Counted from the first letter of the stretch, positions 17,372 to 27,253 are shown. The stretch: 64,000 nucleotides of DNA from Aurantimonas endophytica (GCF_014196845.1 NZ_JACIEM010000002.1:620001-684000), one strand, 5' to 3'. A program made the numbers and translations. The notes: generated by a model from the sequence alone, not told the origin.

Positions 17372-18609
17372 GCGACATTCTCCTCGACGTCGTGCATGTC
17401 GGCAAGCGCTACACGACCTACGCCTCCAACCTGCAGCGTTTCGCCAACTGGTTCGGCGCGGGGATCAAGCCGTCGGCGGAGTTCTGGGCCGTCAGCGACA
17501 TCAGCTTCCAGGTGCGGCGCGGGGAGTCCATCGCGCTGATCGGCCAGAACGGCGCCGGCAAGTCGTCGCTGCTGAAGCTGATCACCGGCACGGTGCGCCC
17601 CAGCACCGGCTCGGTTGCCGTTGCCGGCTCGGTCAGCGCGATCCTCGAGCTCGGTCTCGGCTTCAATCCGGAGTTCACCGGCCGCGAGAACGCGTTCCAC
17701 GCCGGTGGCCTGATGGGCATTTCCCAGGCCGAATTGGCGACGCTCATGCCGCAGATCGAAAGCTTCGCCGAGATCGGCGCATTCTTCGACCAGCCGTTCC
17801 GGGTCTATTCGAGCGGAATGCAGGCGCGCCTCGCCTTTGCCCTCGCCACCGCCCGGCGGCCCGACCTCCTGATCGTCGACGAGGTGCTGTCAGTGGGCGA
17901 CAGCTACTTCCAGCACAAGAGCTTCGACCGCATCCGCCAGTTCCGGGAGCAGGGCACCTCGATCGTCATCGTCTCGCACGCGATGGGCGACGTACGGGCG
18001 CTGGCCGACCGCGTCATCCTCCTCGACAAGGGCAAGGTTCTGAAGGACGGCGCGCCCGACGAGGTGGTGGATTTCTACAACGCGCTGGTGGCGGCCAAGG
18101 AAAATGCCGACCTGACTGTCGAGCAACGCCGCGATCAGCAGGGCTGGCTGCATACCAAGAGTGGCAACACGGGAGCGACTATCCGCGACGCTAACTTGGT
18201 CGATGCGGTTTCGGGCGAGATCGTCGGCGCAGCCGTCGTTGGGCAGAGACTTAAAATCCGGATCGAAGCTGCGGCGAACAGTGCAGTGCCGCGTCTTGTA
18301 CTCGGTGTGCTGATCCGCGACCGGACAGGTCACGTCGTCTGGGGTGCCAACACGCATTATTCCGAGCAGATCGAGTTGGAACTCGCTGCCGGAGAAAAGG
18401 TCGACTACGAAGTTGAGTTCGTCTGCAGCCTCGGGCCGGGGTCCTACGGCATTGCCTGCGCCCTGACGGACGGGCCAGACCACCTCAACGTCAACTACGA
18501 ATGGCAGGACAATCTCATCGTGTTTGACGTGATCAATGTCGGGCGTTTCGGGTTTGTCGGCACGACTGCTCTCGAGCATTCCTTCACCGTGCGGCGAGCA
18601 ATCGCATGA
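17368..18609 (+). CDS. wzt: Polysaccharide ABC exporter ATPase with C-terminal glycan-binding domain
   Basis: 413 residues. The nucleotide-binding domain has Walker A GQNGAGKSS (59-67), the signature SSGMQARLAFA and Walker B LLIVDEVLSVGD. Residues from about 245 form an extra Wzt_C-type beta-sandwich, visible in NLVDAVSGEIVGAAVVGQ and TTALEHSFTVR. In E. coli O8/O9a and related systems this domain recognises the capped non-reducing end so that only finished chains are exported. Its presence predicts that this O-polysaccharide also carries a terminal modification. It is coupled by ATGA to wzm upstream and overlaps the FkbM gene downstream. Confidence 0.93.
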   Translation: MSDILLDVVHVGKRYTTYASNLQRFANWFGAGIKPSAEFWAVSDISFQVRRGESIALIGQNGAGKSSLLKLITGTVRPSTGSVAVAGSVSAILELGLGFNPEFTGRENAFHAGGLMGISQAELATLMPQIESFAEIGAFFDQPFRVYSSGMQARLAFALATARRPDLLIVDEVLSVGDSYFQHKSFDRIRQFREQGTSIVIVSHAMGDVRALADRVILLDKGKVLKDGAPDEVVDFYNALVAAKENADLTVEQRRDQQGWLHTKSGNTGATIRDANLVDAVSGEIVGAAVVGQRLKIRIEAAANSAVPRLVLGVLIRDRTGHVVWGANTHYSEQIELELAAGEKVDYEVEFVCSLGPGSYGIACALTDGPDHLNVNYEWQDNLIVFDVINVGRFGFVGTTALEHSFTVRRAIA

Positions 18610-19469
18610 TGAGCATTATCGAACGAACGAACATGACCCTGAGTTGTCGTGACTGCGAAGCTATCCCGAAGGTGGCTGATGCCGGAAAGATCTTCGCTAT
18701 CGAGGGCGACGACTGTCAGGTGATGCATAACGGGCTACGGGTCGTCGCCGGCGGCTATCACGGAGATTGGATGGCGCAGATCATCCGCGGTCTTCGCGGT
18801 CACCACGAGCCGCAGGAGGAGGCAGCCTTTCATGCGCTGCTGCGCTACGTACGGCATGGCTCGCTCATGGCGGAGCTTGGTGCCTTCTGGGCCTATTATT
18901 CTCTTTGGTTTCTGACCGAGGTGCCAGGATCGGAAGTCTTGTGCGTCGAACCTGATCCGAACAATATGGCCGTCGGGTCGCGCAACGCAGCTCTGAATGG
19001 TCTCTCTGACCGAGCAAGCTTTCATCAGGCCGCGATCGGCGACCGGAGGGCGGCGTCTGTCGACATCCCTTGCGAAAGCGACGGGACGTTGCGCTCGATG
19101 CCGATGCTCGACATGGCCGGGCTACTCGACCGTGCGGGGGGACGACCCATCGAAATTCTGCACATCGACGCGCAAGGCGCGGAGGCGGACTTCGTTCGAT
19201 CAATGCGAGACGCGGTGGCCGCGCAACGTGTTCGCTTCCTCGTGGTATCGACGCATCACGCGGCGATCACCGGCCGCGGAGACACCCACCCGATCTGCCT
19301 CGACGCATTGAAGCAGATGGGGGGACGGGCCCTCGTCGAGCACTCGGTCGAGGAATCCTTCAGCGGAGACGGGCTTATCGTCTGGAGCTTCTTGAAGGAC
19401 GATGAGAGCATCGAGCTTCCGCCGCTCAGCAGGAACAGGGCGGCGTCTTCGCTGTTCGGAGTAATCTGA
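18606..19469 (+). CDS. FkbM-related methyltransferase, divergent
   Basis: 287 residues. The order of FkbM motifs is kept but the sequence is eroded: motif I reads MAELGAFWAYYSLWF (about 88-102), the acidic motif is VLCVEPDPNN (111-120), and the hallmark KxDxEG becomes HIDAQGAEADF. The fold is likely preserved; catalytic competence is less certain. The start ATG at 18606 overlaps the wzt stop (a second ATG follows at 18609), so its level is tied to the exporter ATPase. This position suggests a role in producing the end group that the Wzt C-terminal domain recognises. The next gene begins two bases after its stop. Confidence 0.75.
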   Translation: MMSIIERTNMTLSCRDCEAIPKVADAGKIFAIEGDDCQVMHNGLRVVAGGYHGDWMAQIIRGLRGHHEPQEEAAFHALLRYVRHGSLMAELGAFWAYYSLWFLTEVPGSEVLCVEPDPNNMAVGSRNAALNGLSDRASFHQAAIGDRRAASVDIPCESDGTLRSMPMLDMAGLLDRAGGRPIEILHIDAQGAEADFVRSMRDAVAAQRVRFLVVSTHHAAITGRGDTHPICLDALKQMGGRALVEHSVEESFSGDGLIVWSFLKDDESIELPPLSRNRAASSLFGVI

Positions 19470-19471
19470 CA

Positions 19472-20842
19472 ATGTTGATCTCAAACGCGCAAAACTTTGA
19501 AGACGTCATTCTTTGGCGCGCTCTAAAGCATGTCGATAGCGGCTTCTACATCGATATCGGAGCTCAGGATCCCTCTGACGACTCGGTCAGTCTCTTATTC
19601 TACGAACAGGGATGGCGCGGCATACATGTCGAACCGTCCGAGGAATACGCACTTAAGTTGCGCAGTGCTCGTCCGGATGAGGAGATCATTGAGGCTCTCG
19701 TGGGCGCCGAGGAAGGAGTCTCCACGTTCTTTGAAATCGGTACCAGCGGCCTGAGTACAGGTAGTGAAGCGCTTGCCAATAAGTACCGGGACGCCGGATG
19801 GACTATAAATAGAAGTGAAAAGAGTTCCATTCGTCTCGCTAGCTTATTGGAGCGCTATTGGGATCGTGACATCCACTGGTTGAAGATCGACGTCGAGGGC
19901 ATGGAAGCGGACGTCATCAATAGCTGGCATCCTTCCAACGTCCGCCCATGGATACTCGTGGTCGAGAGCACCGTTCCCAACTCGCAAATACAGGATCACC
20001 ACATGTGGGATCCCGTCGTGCTCGACTTGGGTTATATCTTCGTTTATTTCGACGGGTTGAATCGATTTTACGTCCACAGCAGCCACTCGGAGTTGGCCGA
20101 CTGCTTCGGCCCTGGCCCCAACGTCTTTGATCGGTTTATTCTGGGCGCGTCCCGTCAGTATTTCCATCAGTTGAGTCTGCAGTTGCTCCATTCGGAGCAG
20201 GACAATAGCCGCCTGCAGATTCGTCTGGATGCCACGGCAGACGAGGTTCGACAGCGAGACGAGCAGTTGGCTTCTCTGCAGGCGGCGACCCGCGTCATGG
20301 AGCGACAGAGTGAAGCGTTGGCAACTGAGATCGCGCAGAAGTCTCAGAAGCTCGCCGAGCATGAGGCTACGTACCGAAGTACGTTGACTACTGTGGAGCG
20401 TTTGAGCAGCGCATTGGCGGCGGAAATTGCAGAGAAGAAGCAAAAAATTGCGGAACTCGAACTCACACAATCCGAACTTGGGCGGTTGAGATCTTCCGGC
20501 AGGGGGCAGTCCTCTGCGGCCTGGCTAATCCAAGGCGCCTCTGCGTGGCTGCTGCTCAAGCCGGGCTCGCGGCCGAGGCGCTTGGCAGGGCGTTTTGCTC
20601 GCGCAAGCGCCGCCTATCTGCGGGAGCGCCCCCGCGCGAAACAGGTCGTCATCACGTTAACGAAGCTTGTGCCGCCGGCACAAGCCATACTCTACCGCTT
20701 TGCCGCCCAAACATCCGACCCGCAATCGGAACTTGACGTATTGACGGGACGGCAATGGTATTTGGAGCCCGAACCGTCGATGCAGAAAAAATGGGCAACC
20801 CTGCTCGCGATCAGGCCCTCTGCACCAAGGGCGGATCGCTGA
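19472..20842 (+). CDS. FkbM methyltransferase with C-terminal coiled coil
   Basis: 456 residues. The N-terminal FkbM domain (1-205) has FYIDIGAQDP (25-34) and WLKIDVEGMEAD (136-147). Residues about 230-340 are a coiled coil with two 25-residue repeats 32 residues apart (starting at 276 and 308; core ALAxEIAxKxQKxAE). The tail (about 345-430) is basic and hydrophobic, with a possible membrane-contact helix near SAAWLIQGASAWLLL. The first 70 residues closely match domain 1 of the fusion at 6648-9278 (shared pattern AQNFED, then GFYxDIGA, then GWxGIxVEP), so the two are paralogues. It lies between a second FkbM gene and a tandem GT gene in the wzm-wzt unit. A capping or ruler role is inferred. 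Confidence 0.85.
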   Translation: MLISNAQNFEDVILWRALKHVDSGFYIDIGAQDPSDDSVSLLFYEQGWRGIHVEPSEEYALKLRSARPDEEIIEALVGAEEGVSTFFEIGTSGLSTGSEALANKYRDAGWTINRSEKSSIRLASLLERYWDRDIHWLKIDVEGMEADVINSWHPSNVRPWILVVESTVPNSQIQDHHMWDPVVLDLGYIFVYFDGLNRFYVHSSHSELADCFGPGPNVFDRFILGASRQYFHQLSLQLLHSEQDNSRLQIRLDATADEVRQRDEQLASLQAATRVMERQSEALATEIAQKSQKLAEHEATYRSTLTTVERLSSALAAEIAEKKQKIAELELTQSELGRLRSSGRGQSSAAWLIQGASAWLLLKPGSRPRRLAGRFARASAAYLRERPRAKQVVITLTKLVPPAQAILYRFAAQTSDPQSELDVLTGRQWYLEPEPSMQKKWATLLAIRPSAPRADR

Positions 20843-20843
20843 C

Positions 20844-23753
20844 ATGCGTCTCTGGTTCGACGGGCAGTGCCTTCAGACTGCCAGTAAGCGCAGAGGCATA
20901 GGGCGCTACGCCTTAGAGCTGATTAAAGCGATTGCCGAGAACCACGGCAATGTCGAGATGCTGATCTCCTTCAACGCCGCGATGCCGGTCGCGGCGATCT
21001 CGGCGCGCGAGGCGGTGCGGGCGTGGTTCCAACCCCAGAACATCCATGTCTGGCACAGCGTTCGTGACAACGGCGAGATATTCGACGGCTACAAGGATCA
21101 GCGCCGTCTGAGCGAGGCAGCGATCGTTCATCACGTCGATGCGCTGGCACCTGATTTTGCTATCTCGACGAGTCCGTTCGAGGGAATGGTGGACGCGGCA
21201 AACCCGCTGCTGAAACTGCCGGGATGCAACGTGCCCTTCGCCTCGATCTTCTACGACGCGATCCCTCTCCGGTTTCCCAAGCATTATCTTCCCGCTGCCA
21301 CGCATGAGCGGGCCTATTCAAGGCGGTTGGAGGCGCACAGGCTTTTCGACCTGAATCTCTGCATCTCCGAGTTTTCCCGCGGAGAGCTGCTGGATATTCT
21401 TGGGGACGTCACGGCAGTAAACATTTCTGCAGGTATCTCGGATGTATTCGGCCGGGCGCTCGCGGAAGACGCAGAGGCCGAGAGCAACACGCCCAGCATG
21501 CCGTACGTTCTCTATGTCGGCGGCCTGGACTGGCGGAAGAATGTCGGCCTTTTGCCGGAGGCTTTCGCACTTCTCGATGTCTCGTTGCGAGACCGTTTTC
21601 GGCTGATCTTGGCCGGGGATTATCCCGACGCCGCCTTGGCCGAGATCAAGCAGCGCTGGCGGTCCCACGGGCTCCGCACCGACCGGCTGGTCTGCCATCG
21701 TCACGTTTCAGAGGCTGACCTTGTGCGGCTCTATCGGGGTGCCAGCCTGCTGGTGCAGCCGTCGTTCATGGAGGGCTTCGGCCTGACCGCACTGGAGGCC
21801 ATGGTTTGCGGCACGCCCGTCGCCGCGGCGCGTGCCGGTGCGTTGCCCGAGGTCGTCGGGGACGACCGACTGCTATTCGACCCCTGCTCGGCCGTCGAAC
21901 TGGCGCGGGTGATGACGCGGGCGCTTACGGACTCGCAATTCCGATCCGAGATCATCGAATCTGCGGCCGCTCGGGCGCAGCGCTTCAACTGGACATGGAC
22001 GGCCGATATGGTCGTTACCGCATTGCGGGAACACCTCCAGGCGGTATCGACGTCCGCAGGGGACGCAGCGTCGCCGCCCGTCGGGAAGGCCGCACTGCCG
22101 GCTTACGCGAAGCAATCGTCTGTGCTGGAAACCGACCGCGAGGTCGCAGCAACGACCTTCGCCCTGTCCGAACCGGTAACCGAGCCGGGCCGCCTGATCG
22201 TTGATGCCACCTCGACCATGCAGTCCGACCGGAAGACCGGTATCCAGCGGGTGGTCAACAAGATCTGCCACCGGATGTTCGCCGAGCCGACCGCGACCGA
22301 GCCCCCACGCGTACTTTCCTACTGCGACGGACCTGACGGTTGGTACGACGCCTATGGCGTCATCGATTTTCCTCCCGACAAGGCCGTCGCCGAGCGCCTG
22401 CATCCTCGCCCGGGCGACAAGATCCTGATGCTCGACAGCTCTTGGACATTTGAAAAGGGGCAGGCCCCCTTCTTCCTTTCTGCCAGACTTCGCGGCGCCG
22501 AAATCATCACGTGCCTCTACGATTTGGTGCCGCTGCGGACCCCGGCCTTCTGCGACAGCGGCATGCCCCCTGCTTTCGCCAGCTGGATCCGATTGGCCCT
22601 CCGGTTCTCCACCGGCTTCGTCTGTATCTCCCGCGCCGTCGCGGACGAGTTCCACGCGCTGCTGCGCGCCATCGACTACCCGCATCCGATGAAGATCGGC
22701 TACTGGCGGCTGGGCGCCGACTTCGCCGACGATGCCGCCACTGCGCCCGCTCCGGCTGGCGACGATGCGGAAAAGGCGCCGGTCTTCCTGATGGTCGGGA
22801 CGCTCGAGCCGCGCAAGGGATACCGGGTCGCGCTCGACGCCTTCGAGCGGCTCTGGGCCGAGGGCTCGGACGCCCGCCTGGTCATCGTCGGAAAGCCCGG
22901 CTGGGGCGTCGAGCCGCTGCTCCGCCGAATCCGCGAGAGCCCCGAACTCGGCCGGCGCCTGATCTGGCACAAGGGCGTCGACGATGCCGCGCTCGTGCGC
23001 CTCTATGGCGAGGCCGACGCGCTGGTCGCGGCATCGCATGCCGAAGGCTTCGGCCTGCCCATCGTCGAGGCGGCGCATTTCGGCAAGCCGGTGATCGCCA
23101 GCGACATACCGGTCTTCCGCGAAGTCGCGGGCGGTGTGGGCGAGGCCGCGTTCTTCGAGGTCGGCTCGCCCGCGGCGCTTCATCAGGCACTCCGGCGCTT
23201 CATCGCGCACAGCGCCAACGGCGGTGTCTCAACGGACGGTCCGCGGCCGAAATGGCCCGGCTGGGCCGAGAGCGCCGCGGAGTTGGAGGCGGTCGTCGTC
23301 GATGGCAACTGGTATCTGACCTACGAGCCGCCGGAGGGCGCGGCCTACCGGCCGATCACCGATATCGGCGTGACCGCGATGTCGCGGGAGATCGGCGAGG
23401 ACGAGCGCCAGTTCGCTCTCAAGATCGTGGAAGACGTCGCGCCCGGGCCGGGGGGCGACGGCCTGCGGATCGTCGTCGCCCTGACGAACCTCTCCGACCA
23501 GGTCTGGTCGAGCGCGGGCGATGAAACCGGCCGCCTCGGCGTCAAGGTCGCCGCACGCCTGCGTGCTGGCGGCGCCCTCGCCGACAACGCCTCGCGCTCG
23601 CTGATTCCGTTCGTCCTCACCCCCGGCGAGACCGCCTTTCTCGCCGTCCAGCTCCCCCCCGAGGCGCGCCTCGGCCAGGGCATGAGCCTGGACATCACAA
23701 TTATGCAGGAAGGCTGTGCGTTTTGGGACGGGAGTTTGGTCACCGCACTCTGA
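20844..23753 (+). CDS. Tandem GT4 glycosyltransferase with C-terminal beta-sandwich-like domain
   Basis: 969 residues. Module 1 (about 1-395) has the VLYVGGLDWRKN donor-site strand and FMEGFGLTALEAMVCG with EX7E intact. Module 2 (about 450-830) begins with TGIQRVVNKICHR, has VGTLEPRKG and AEGFGLPIVEAAHFG, also intact. The last 115 residues are a separate beta-rich domain with spaced signatures (TNLSDQVWSS, then LTPGE, then QEGCAFWDGSL) that look like an Ig/NBR1-type or carbohydrate-binding sandwich. The start is one base after the preceding stop. It is probably the polymerising or repeat-building enzyme of this operon. Two intact active sites suggest two linkages. Confidence 0.87.
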   Translation: MRLWFDGQCLQTASKRRGIGRYALELIKAIAENHGNVEMLISFNAAMPVAAISAREAVRAWFQPQNIHVWHSVRDNGEIFDGYKDQRRLSEAAIVHHVDALAPDFAISTSPFEGMVDAANPLLKLPGCNVPFASIFYDAIPLRFPKHYLPAATHERAYSRRLEAHRLFDLNLCISEFSRGELLDILGDVTAVNISAGISDVFGRALAEDAEAESNTPSMPYVLYVGGLDWRKNVGLLPEAFALLDVSLRDRFRLILAGDYPDAALAEIKQRWRSHGLRTDRLVCHRHVSEADLVRLYRGASLLVQPSFMEGFGLTALEAMVCGTPVAAARAGALPEVVGDDRLLFDPCSAVELARVMTRALTDSQFRSEIIESAAARAQRFNWTWTADMVVTALREHLQAVSTSAGDAASPPVGKAALPAYAKQSSVLETDREVAATTFALSEPVTEPGRLIVDATSTMQSDRKTGIQRVVNKICHRMFAEPTATEPPRVLSYCDGPDGWYDAYGVIDFPPDKAVAERLHPRPGDKILMLDSSWTFEKGQAPFFLSARLRGAEIITCLYDLVPLRTPAFCDSGMPPAFASWIRLALRFSTGFVCISRAVADEFHALLRAIDYPHPMKIGYWRLGADFADDAATAPAPAGDDAEKAPVFLMVGTLEPRKGYRVALDAFERLWAEGSDARLVIVGKPGWGVEPLLRRIRESPELGRRLIWHKGVDDAALVRLYGEADALVAASHAEGFGLPIVEAAHFGKPVIASDIPVFREVAGGVGEAAFFEVGSPAALHQALRRFIAHSANGGVSTDGPRPKWPGWAESAAELEAVVVDGNWYLTYEPPEGAAYRPITDIGVTAMSREIGEDERQFALKIVEDVAPGPGGDGLRIVVALTNLSDQVWSSAGDETGRLGVKVAARLRAGGALADNASRSLIPFVLTPGETAFLAVQLPPEARLGQGMSLDITIMQEGCAFWDGSLVTAL

Positions 23754-23830
23754 TGGGCAGACGGGAGCGACTGCAACCCGCTCATTTGGTCGGCCGATCC
23801 GCGGCCGGCACCGAGATTCTTGGCCGGGCA

Positions 23831-23874
23831 CCCTCCCTGCGGCGGTGCTGGTACTGGGTAGTTGCCGGGAGGGG
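23831..23874. terminator. GC-rich stem-loop between convergent genes
   Basis: CCCTCC-n-GGC on the left can pair with GCCGGGAGGG on the right across a loop of about 20 bases. It sits between the tandem GT gene and the convergent methyltransferase gene. There is no T-run, so it is only a candidate. Confidence 0.3.
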
Positions 23875-23952
23875 GGAGGCTATCCCTAGCGTCGTGCTGC
23901 GGTGTGGATGTCGTCGATCGGCCGGCACCTCGACTGCCTGTCGCCGGGCGTA

Positions 23953-24663
23953 TTACGCGGTTCCCACCACGTAATACTGAGCGCCCGTTGGCGCGAAACC
24001 CAAAGCATCGTCAAGTTTTCTTAGCGCCCCTATCTTGGATGGAATGCTCAAGATGTAGCGGCCGGTTACTTCGTTAAGGCCGCTATTGCGCAGGTATTGC
24101 TCTGCCTTCCGTTTTGACAGCAGGACGGCGTCGGCGTCGAAGGGGCACGTCGATACAGCTCGTCGGGTGAGCGGATTGTACGGATTATGCTCAAACAGAA
24201 CTACGATGCCTCCGTGCTTCGTGACTCTGGCCATCTCGGATACGAAGAGTTCCCATTGGACGACCGGTACGTGATGCATCACGCAGATGGCGTAGGTGAC
24301 ATCGAACTGACCAGTCTGGAACGGGAGCGTGGTCCCGGTCGACACCGAATAATCCACCCACGGGTTCTTCAGGCGCGCTTCTTCGATACATTCGGAAGAA
24401 GGGTCCACACCCGTGACGGAGCGGACACGTCCGGCGAGTAAGGGGTGATACGTCCCGACGCCGCAACCGACGTCGAGAAATGACAACTCCGTCGCCGGTC
24501 GTCCCAGCTTCTCCGCGGCGACATCGAGAAGGCGCTCTGCCTTCGCCTGCACGAAGAAATCAACCGAAAGACCTGTGAACGCGATGGAATCGTTCACGAC
24601 GTTTGCGTAGGAAGTCCGATAGCTGTCGAACTCGGAGTTCGGTTTTTCGGTGGGCTCGTTCAC
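23953..24663 (-). CDS. Class I SAM methyltransferase
   Basis: 236 residues from the chosen GTG. The SAM site is FLDVGCGVGTYHPLLAG, with the acidic VTGVDPSSECIEEA, then FDVTYAICVMHHVP and the post-motif GGIVVLFEHNPYNP. This is a Methyltransf_11-type enzyme. A longer frame from 24777 would overlap the upstream membrane-protein gene, whereas the GTG at 24663 has GGAGA six bases upstream. It is the last gene of the CDP-sugar/Gtr-like operon, 61 bases after the GT-C gene. It could methylate the side-chain sugar or a lipid intermediate; the acceptor is unknown. Confidence 0.8.
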   Translation of the reverse strand: MNEPTEKPNSEFDSYRTSYANVVNDSIAFTGLSVDFFVQAKAERLLDVAAEKLGRPATELSFLDVGCGVGTYHPLLAGRVRSVTGVDPSSECIEEARLKNPWVDYSVSTGTTLPFQTGQFDVTYAICVMHHVPVVQWELFVSEMARVTKHGGIVVLFEHNPYNPLTRRAVSTCPFDADAVLLSKRKAEQYLRNSGLNEVTGRYILSIPSKIGALRKLDDALGFAPTGAQYYVVGTA

Positions 24664-24724
24664 ACGTTCTCTCCCGAGGGACTGGAGGGCATTTCGGACG
24701 GAGTATGGTCCGACCTTGCTGGCA

Positions 24725-27253
24725 TCAATGGCTGCAGCTTTCGATGCGCATGTTTTCGACGGCGAACGCAAGGTCACGTGGATCGCCGGGCCCGGGCCAA
24801 TGGGGATCGGAATAACGCAGCGTGACCTCGACGGATCCGGACTGCGTGCCTAGCGGGATCTCCAGCACACCGCGCCCATTCAGATCCGTTGTCGACGGCG
24901 GGGCTTCGGGTGTCGACGCCGTAATCGTCTGCATACCGAGAGAGAAGCCGTCGACGAAAAGGCAACGCGGGCCGGAGGTCGGTTCCTCAAGGTCCAGACG
25001 AATTACGCTTTCTGTGCCTTCGCTCCACCGGTGGGCTGGTTCCAACACGGACCAGCCCGACACTGCCCAGTCTCCATCCGAGAGAAGGAAGCGCCCGCTG
25101 TCCAGAGGAAGTACGTGGGAGATTTTTCCAAATGTCTCATTCGAATCGAGGCGGAACGACGCGAGTCCCCAAGTCATCCGACGCGGGTCCGAGTTGATAC
25201 CCAAATCTGCCGGAGATTTCGGGTTGCCGAAGTCAAATTGCAGTTGCACGGAATCGATACAGTGTTCCAATGGGAACCGTACGACCAGAGGAACTGCTCC
25301 GTCGGTATCAAGCACCACCTCCTGAGGGGTCCCGCCGTTCAAGGTAAGGACAGCACGATCCATCGCATAGTCAGCATGGGTGAAAGCGACGGCATTGGCG
25401 CTGAGGTAAAACGCATCACAAACTGGATGTGACAGTGACGCCGCAAGTGTCGCGACGCTGCCGATACCCCATCGATGCGTCGCCGAGGGCGACGGCGAAT
25501 CCCAACCGCGGGCGAACATCGGCGCGCCGGTTTCGTTCGGGTCTATTTCGACCCCGAGCGGTGCTTGCGGAGCAGTTAGCACAGGCCCCAGCTTCGCCAC
25601 TGCCGGATTGGACAGCTTTCGACTGCAAAAGTAGGCGTACGCGGTTTCGTGGCACTCAAGTGCCGAACCCGCTGCCGTGACTGCGCTTGACGCCGACAGG
25701 CTTCCCTTCATCAGAACCAGCAGCGGGTTCCGGCTTCCAGATCGCAGCAGCGGATCCGTCTGGAACAGCTCATCGTGCCTCGCACACTGCGGATCACCAC
25801 GATTGATGTAGGCGCCATTAAAGGGTCTATCTAACCTCGCGGCAATAAGTTGAAGCTCAAGTATTCTGTTGAAATCATCGCGCGCACCGCAGAAGAATCC
25901 GGGATGAAACACCACCTCGTCGGCTTCGGCAATGGCTTCCCCAACCGGTAGGTCGGCAAAACTAGCTGCCGGATGGCGCGTTGTGTCTTTCAGATAGGAG
26001 AAATAAGGGACGAGATCGTAAAGCTGTAGGCAGACAGCCAGGGTTACCAAGGCTGTCAGCATGGGTCGTAAGCGGGAACGGGAGAGCGCCCAGACCGCAC
26101 CGATGACGATGAGAAACCCTATCGGCCAGAAGAATCTGCCACTTGCGCGAAACGTGCTGGTGATCCTGCCGATGAACGGGAGATCGTTGTACGGTAGAGT
26201 GACGAGTTCGGTGGTCCCGACGTAAATAACGTTCGACGCCGCGTAAAAGACTAGTAGGACTGCCATCACACTTAGGAAAGGCCGCTCGATGAGCGCCCGC
26301 GAAATTCGGCGTCCGCCAAAGACCACTGCGAGGACTGTGAGCGAGATTACCCCGGCGCCGAGATAATTGAATCCTTCGTACTGGCCGCCGGTGGCATCGA
26401 GGAAACTCCGTCCTGCCGAAAAGCTGCTGAACTGCGGCATGATCGGCGACAGCAGATTCATCGAATAGATGCCGAATCCGCCGGCCTCCGGCAGATCTGA
26501 GCCGTCCCCGATCAAGCCGCAGGCAAAAGCGGACGCGAGTGCCGTCACTGCGAGGAGACTAAGAGAAAGCGCAGCGTGTGTGATGGAGATACGCCGACGG
26601 TGCCAGGCGTCCAGCAAACCCGCCAGGATCACTGCCGATGACATCGCCAGAAGATACGGGTTTAGAAATACCAGGAAGCCGGTACCCCCGGTCCACAACG
26701 CAATCTCGCGCCGCGAGGACACTGACGTGAAGCGCACATACCCGAGAATTGACAGCATGATCGTAAACTGCGCGATCAGTCCGATATGCTGATGGCGCCA
26801 TAGGAACGCAGGAAGCAAGATAAGGAGGAGGGAGGCGACTGCCGATGCGGCTGTCGGGACCTTGAGGTGCCTTAGGATAGCGTAGGCAATGACCGAATTG
26901 AGGACATAGCAGAGCAAGATCCAAGTCCCCATGTAGGGGAACAGGATGCCGGTAGCCTGGTAAAACAGCTTACCAAGAAGAGCTGCTATGGGCACCGGAT
27001 CGGTGAAATATATGTTGACACCCTCCGGTGGGTGGATGGAAGCGGTGTGCAGCAGGGGCCAGTCCCAGGCATCCTGCGCAAGGGCGTAAAAGCCGATCAA
27101 GCCGGTGGCATTGTCCCCGCCGATCGCGTCCCAGTAGGCGCGCTTCCCCAGCAGCATGTCGGTGGGGAATATCATCCAAGCTACGATGCAGGCGCCCAGA
27201 GCGGCGCCCAGCAGCCCCAATACGTAGGATCGCCGACTGGGATGCGAAATCAC
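24725..27253 (-). CDS. Large polytopic membrane protein, GT-C-like (DUF6311-like)
   Basis: 842 residues. The first 500 or so contain about ten hydrophobic helices; the last 300 or so form a soluble, probably periplasmic, beta-rich part. The first periplasmic loop contains GGDNATG and HPPEGVNIYFTDPVP, a pattern I associate with DUF6311 proteins and with lipid-linked-sugar transferases of GT-C fold. The start is a GTG that overlaps the gtrA-like stop (GTGA). Immediately upstream lie a GtrA flippase and, two genes earlier, a GtrB-like GT2. This gene therefore occupies the place of the serotype-specific GtrC transferase, which moves a sugar from a polyprenyl carrier onto O-antigen in the periplasm. 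Substrate assignment is inference. Confidence 0.75.
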   Translation of the reverse strand: MISHPSRRSYVLGLLGAALGACIVAWMIFPTDMLLGKRAYWDAIGGDNATGLIGFYALAQDAWDWPLLHTASIHPPEGVNIYFTDPVPIAALLGKLFYQATGILFPYMGTWILLCYVLNSVIAYAILRHLKVPTAASAVASLLLILLPAFLWRHQHIGLIAQFTIMLSILGYVRFTSVSSRREIALWTGGTGFLVFLNPYLLAMSSAVILAGLLDAWHRRRISITHAALSLSLLAVTALASAFACGLIGDGSDLPEAGGFGIYSMNLLSPIMPQFSSFSAGRSFLDATGGQYEGFNYLGAGVISLTVLAVVFGGRRISRALIERPFLSVMAVLLVFYAASNVIYVGTTELVTLPYNDLPFIGRITSTFRASGRFFWPIGFLIVIGAVWALSRSRLRPMLTALVTLAVCLQLYDLVPYFSYLKDTTRHPAASFADLPVGEAIAEADEVVFHPGFFCGARDDFNRILELQLIAARLDRPFNGAYINRGDPQCARHDELFQTDPLLRSGSRNPLLVLMKGSLSASSAVTAAGSALECHETAYAYFCSRKLSNPAVAKLGPVLTAPQAPLGVEIDPNETGAPMFARGWDSPSPSATHRWGIGSVATLAASLSHPVCDAFYLSANAVAFTHADYAMDRAVLTLNGGTPQEVVLDTDGAVPLVVRFPLEHCIDSVQLQFDFGNPKSPADLGINSDPRRMTWGLASFRLDSNETFGKISHVLPLDSGRFLLSDGDWAVSGWSVLEPAHRWSEGTESVIRLDLEEPTSGPRCLFVDGFSLGMQTITASTPEAPPSTTDLNGRGVLEIPLGTQSGSVEVTLRYSDPHWPGPGDPRDLAFAVENMRIESCSH

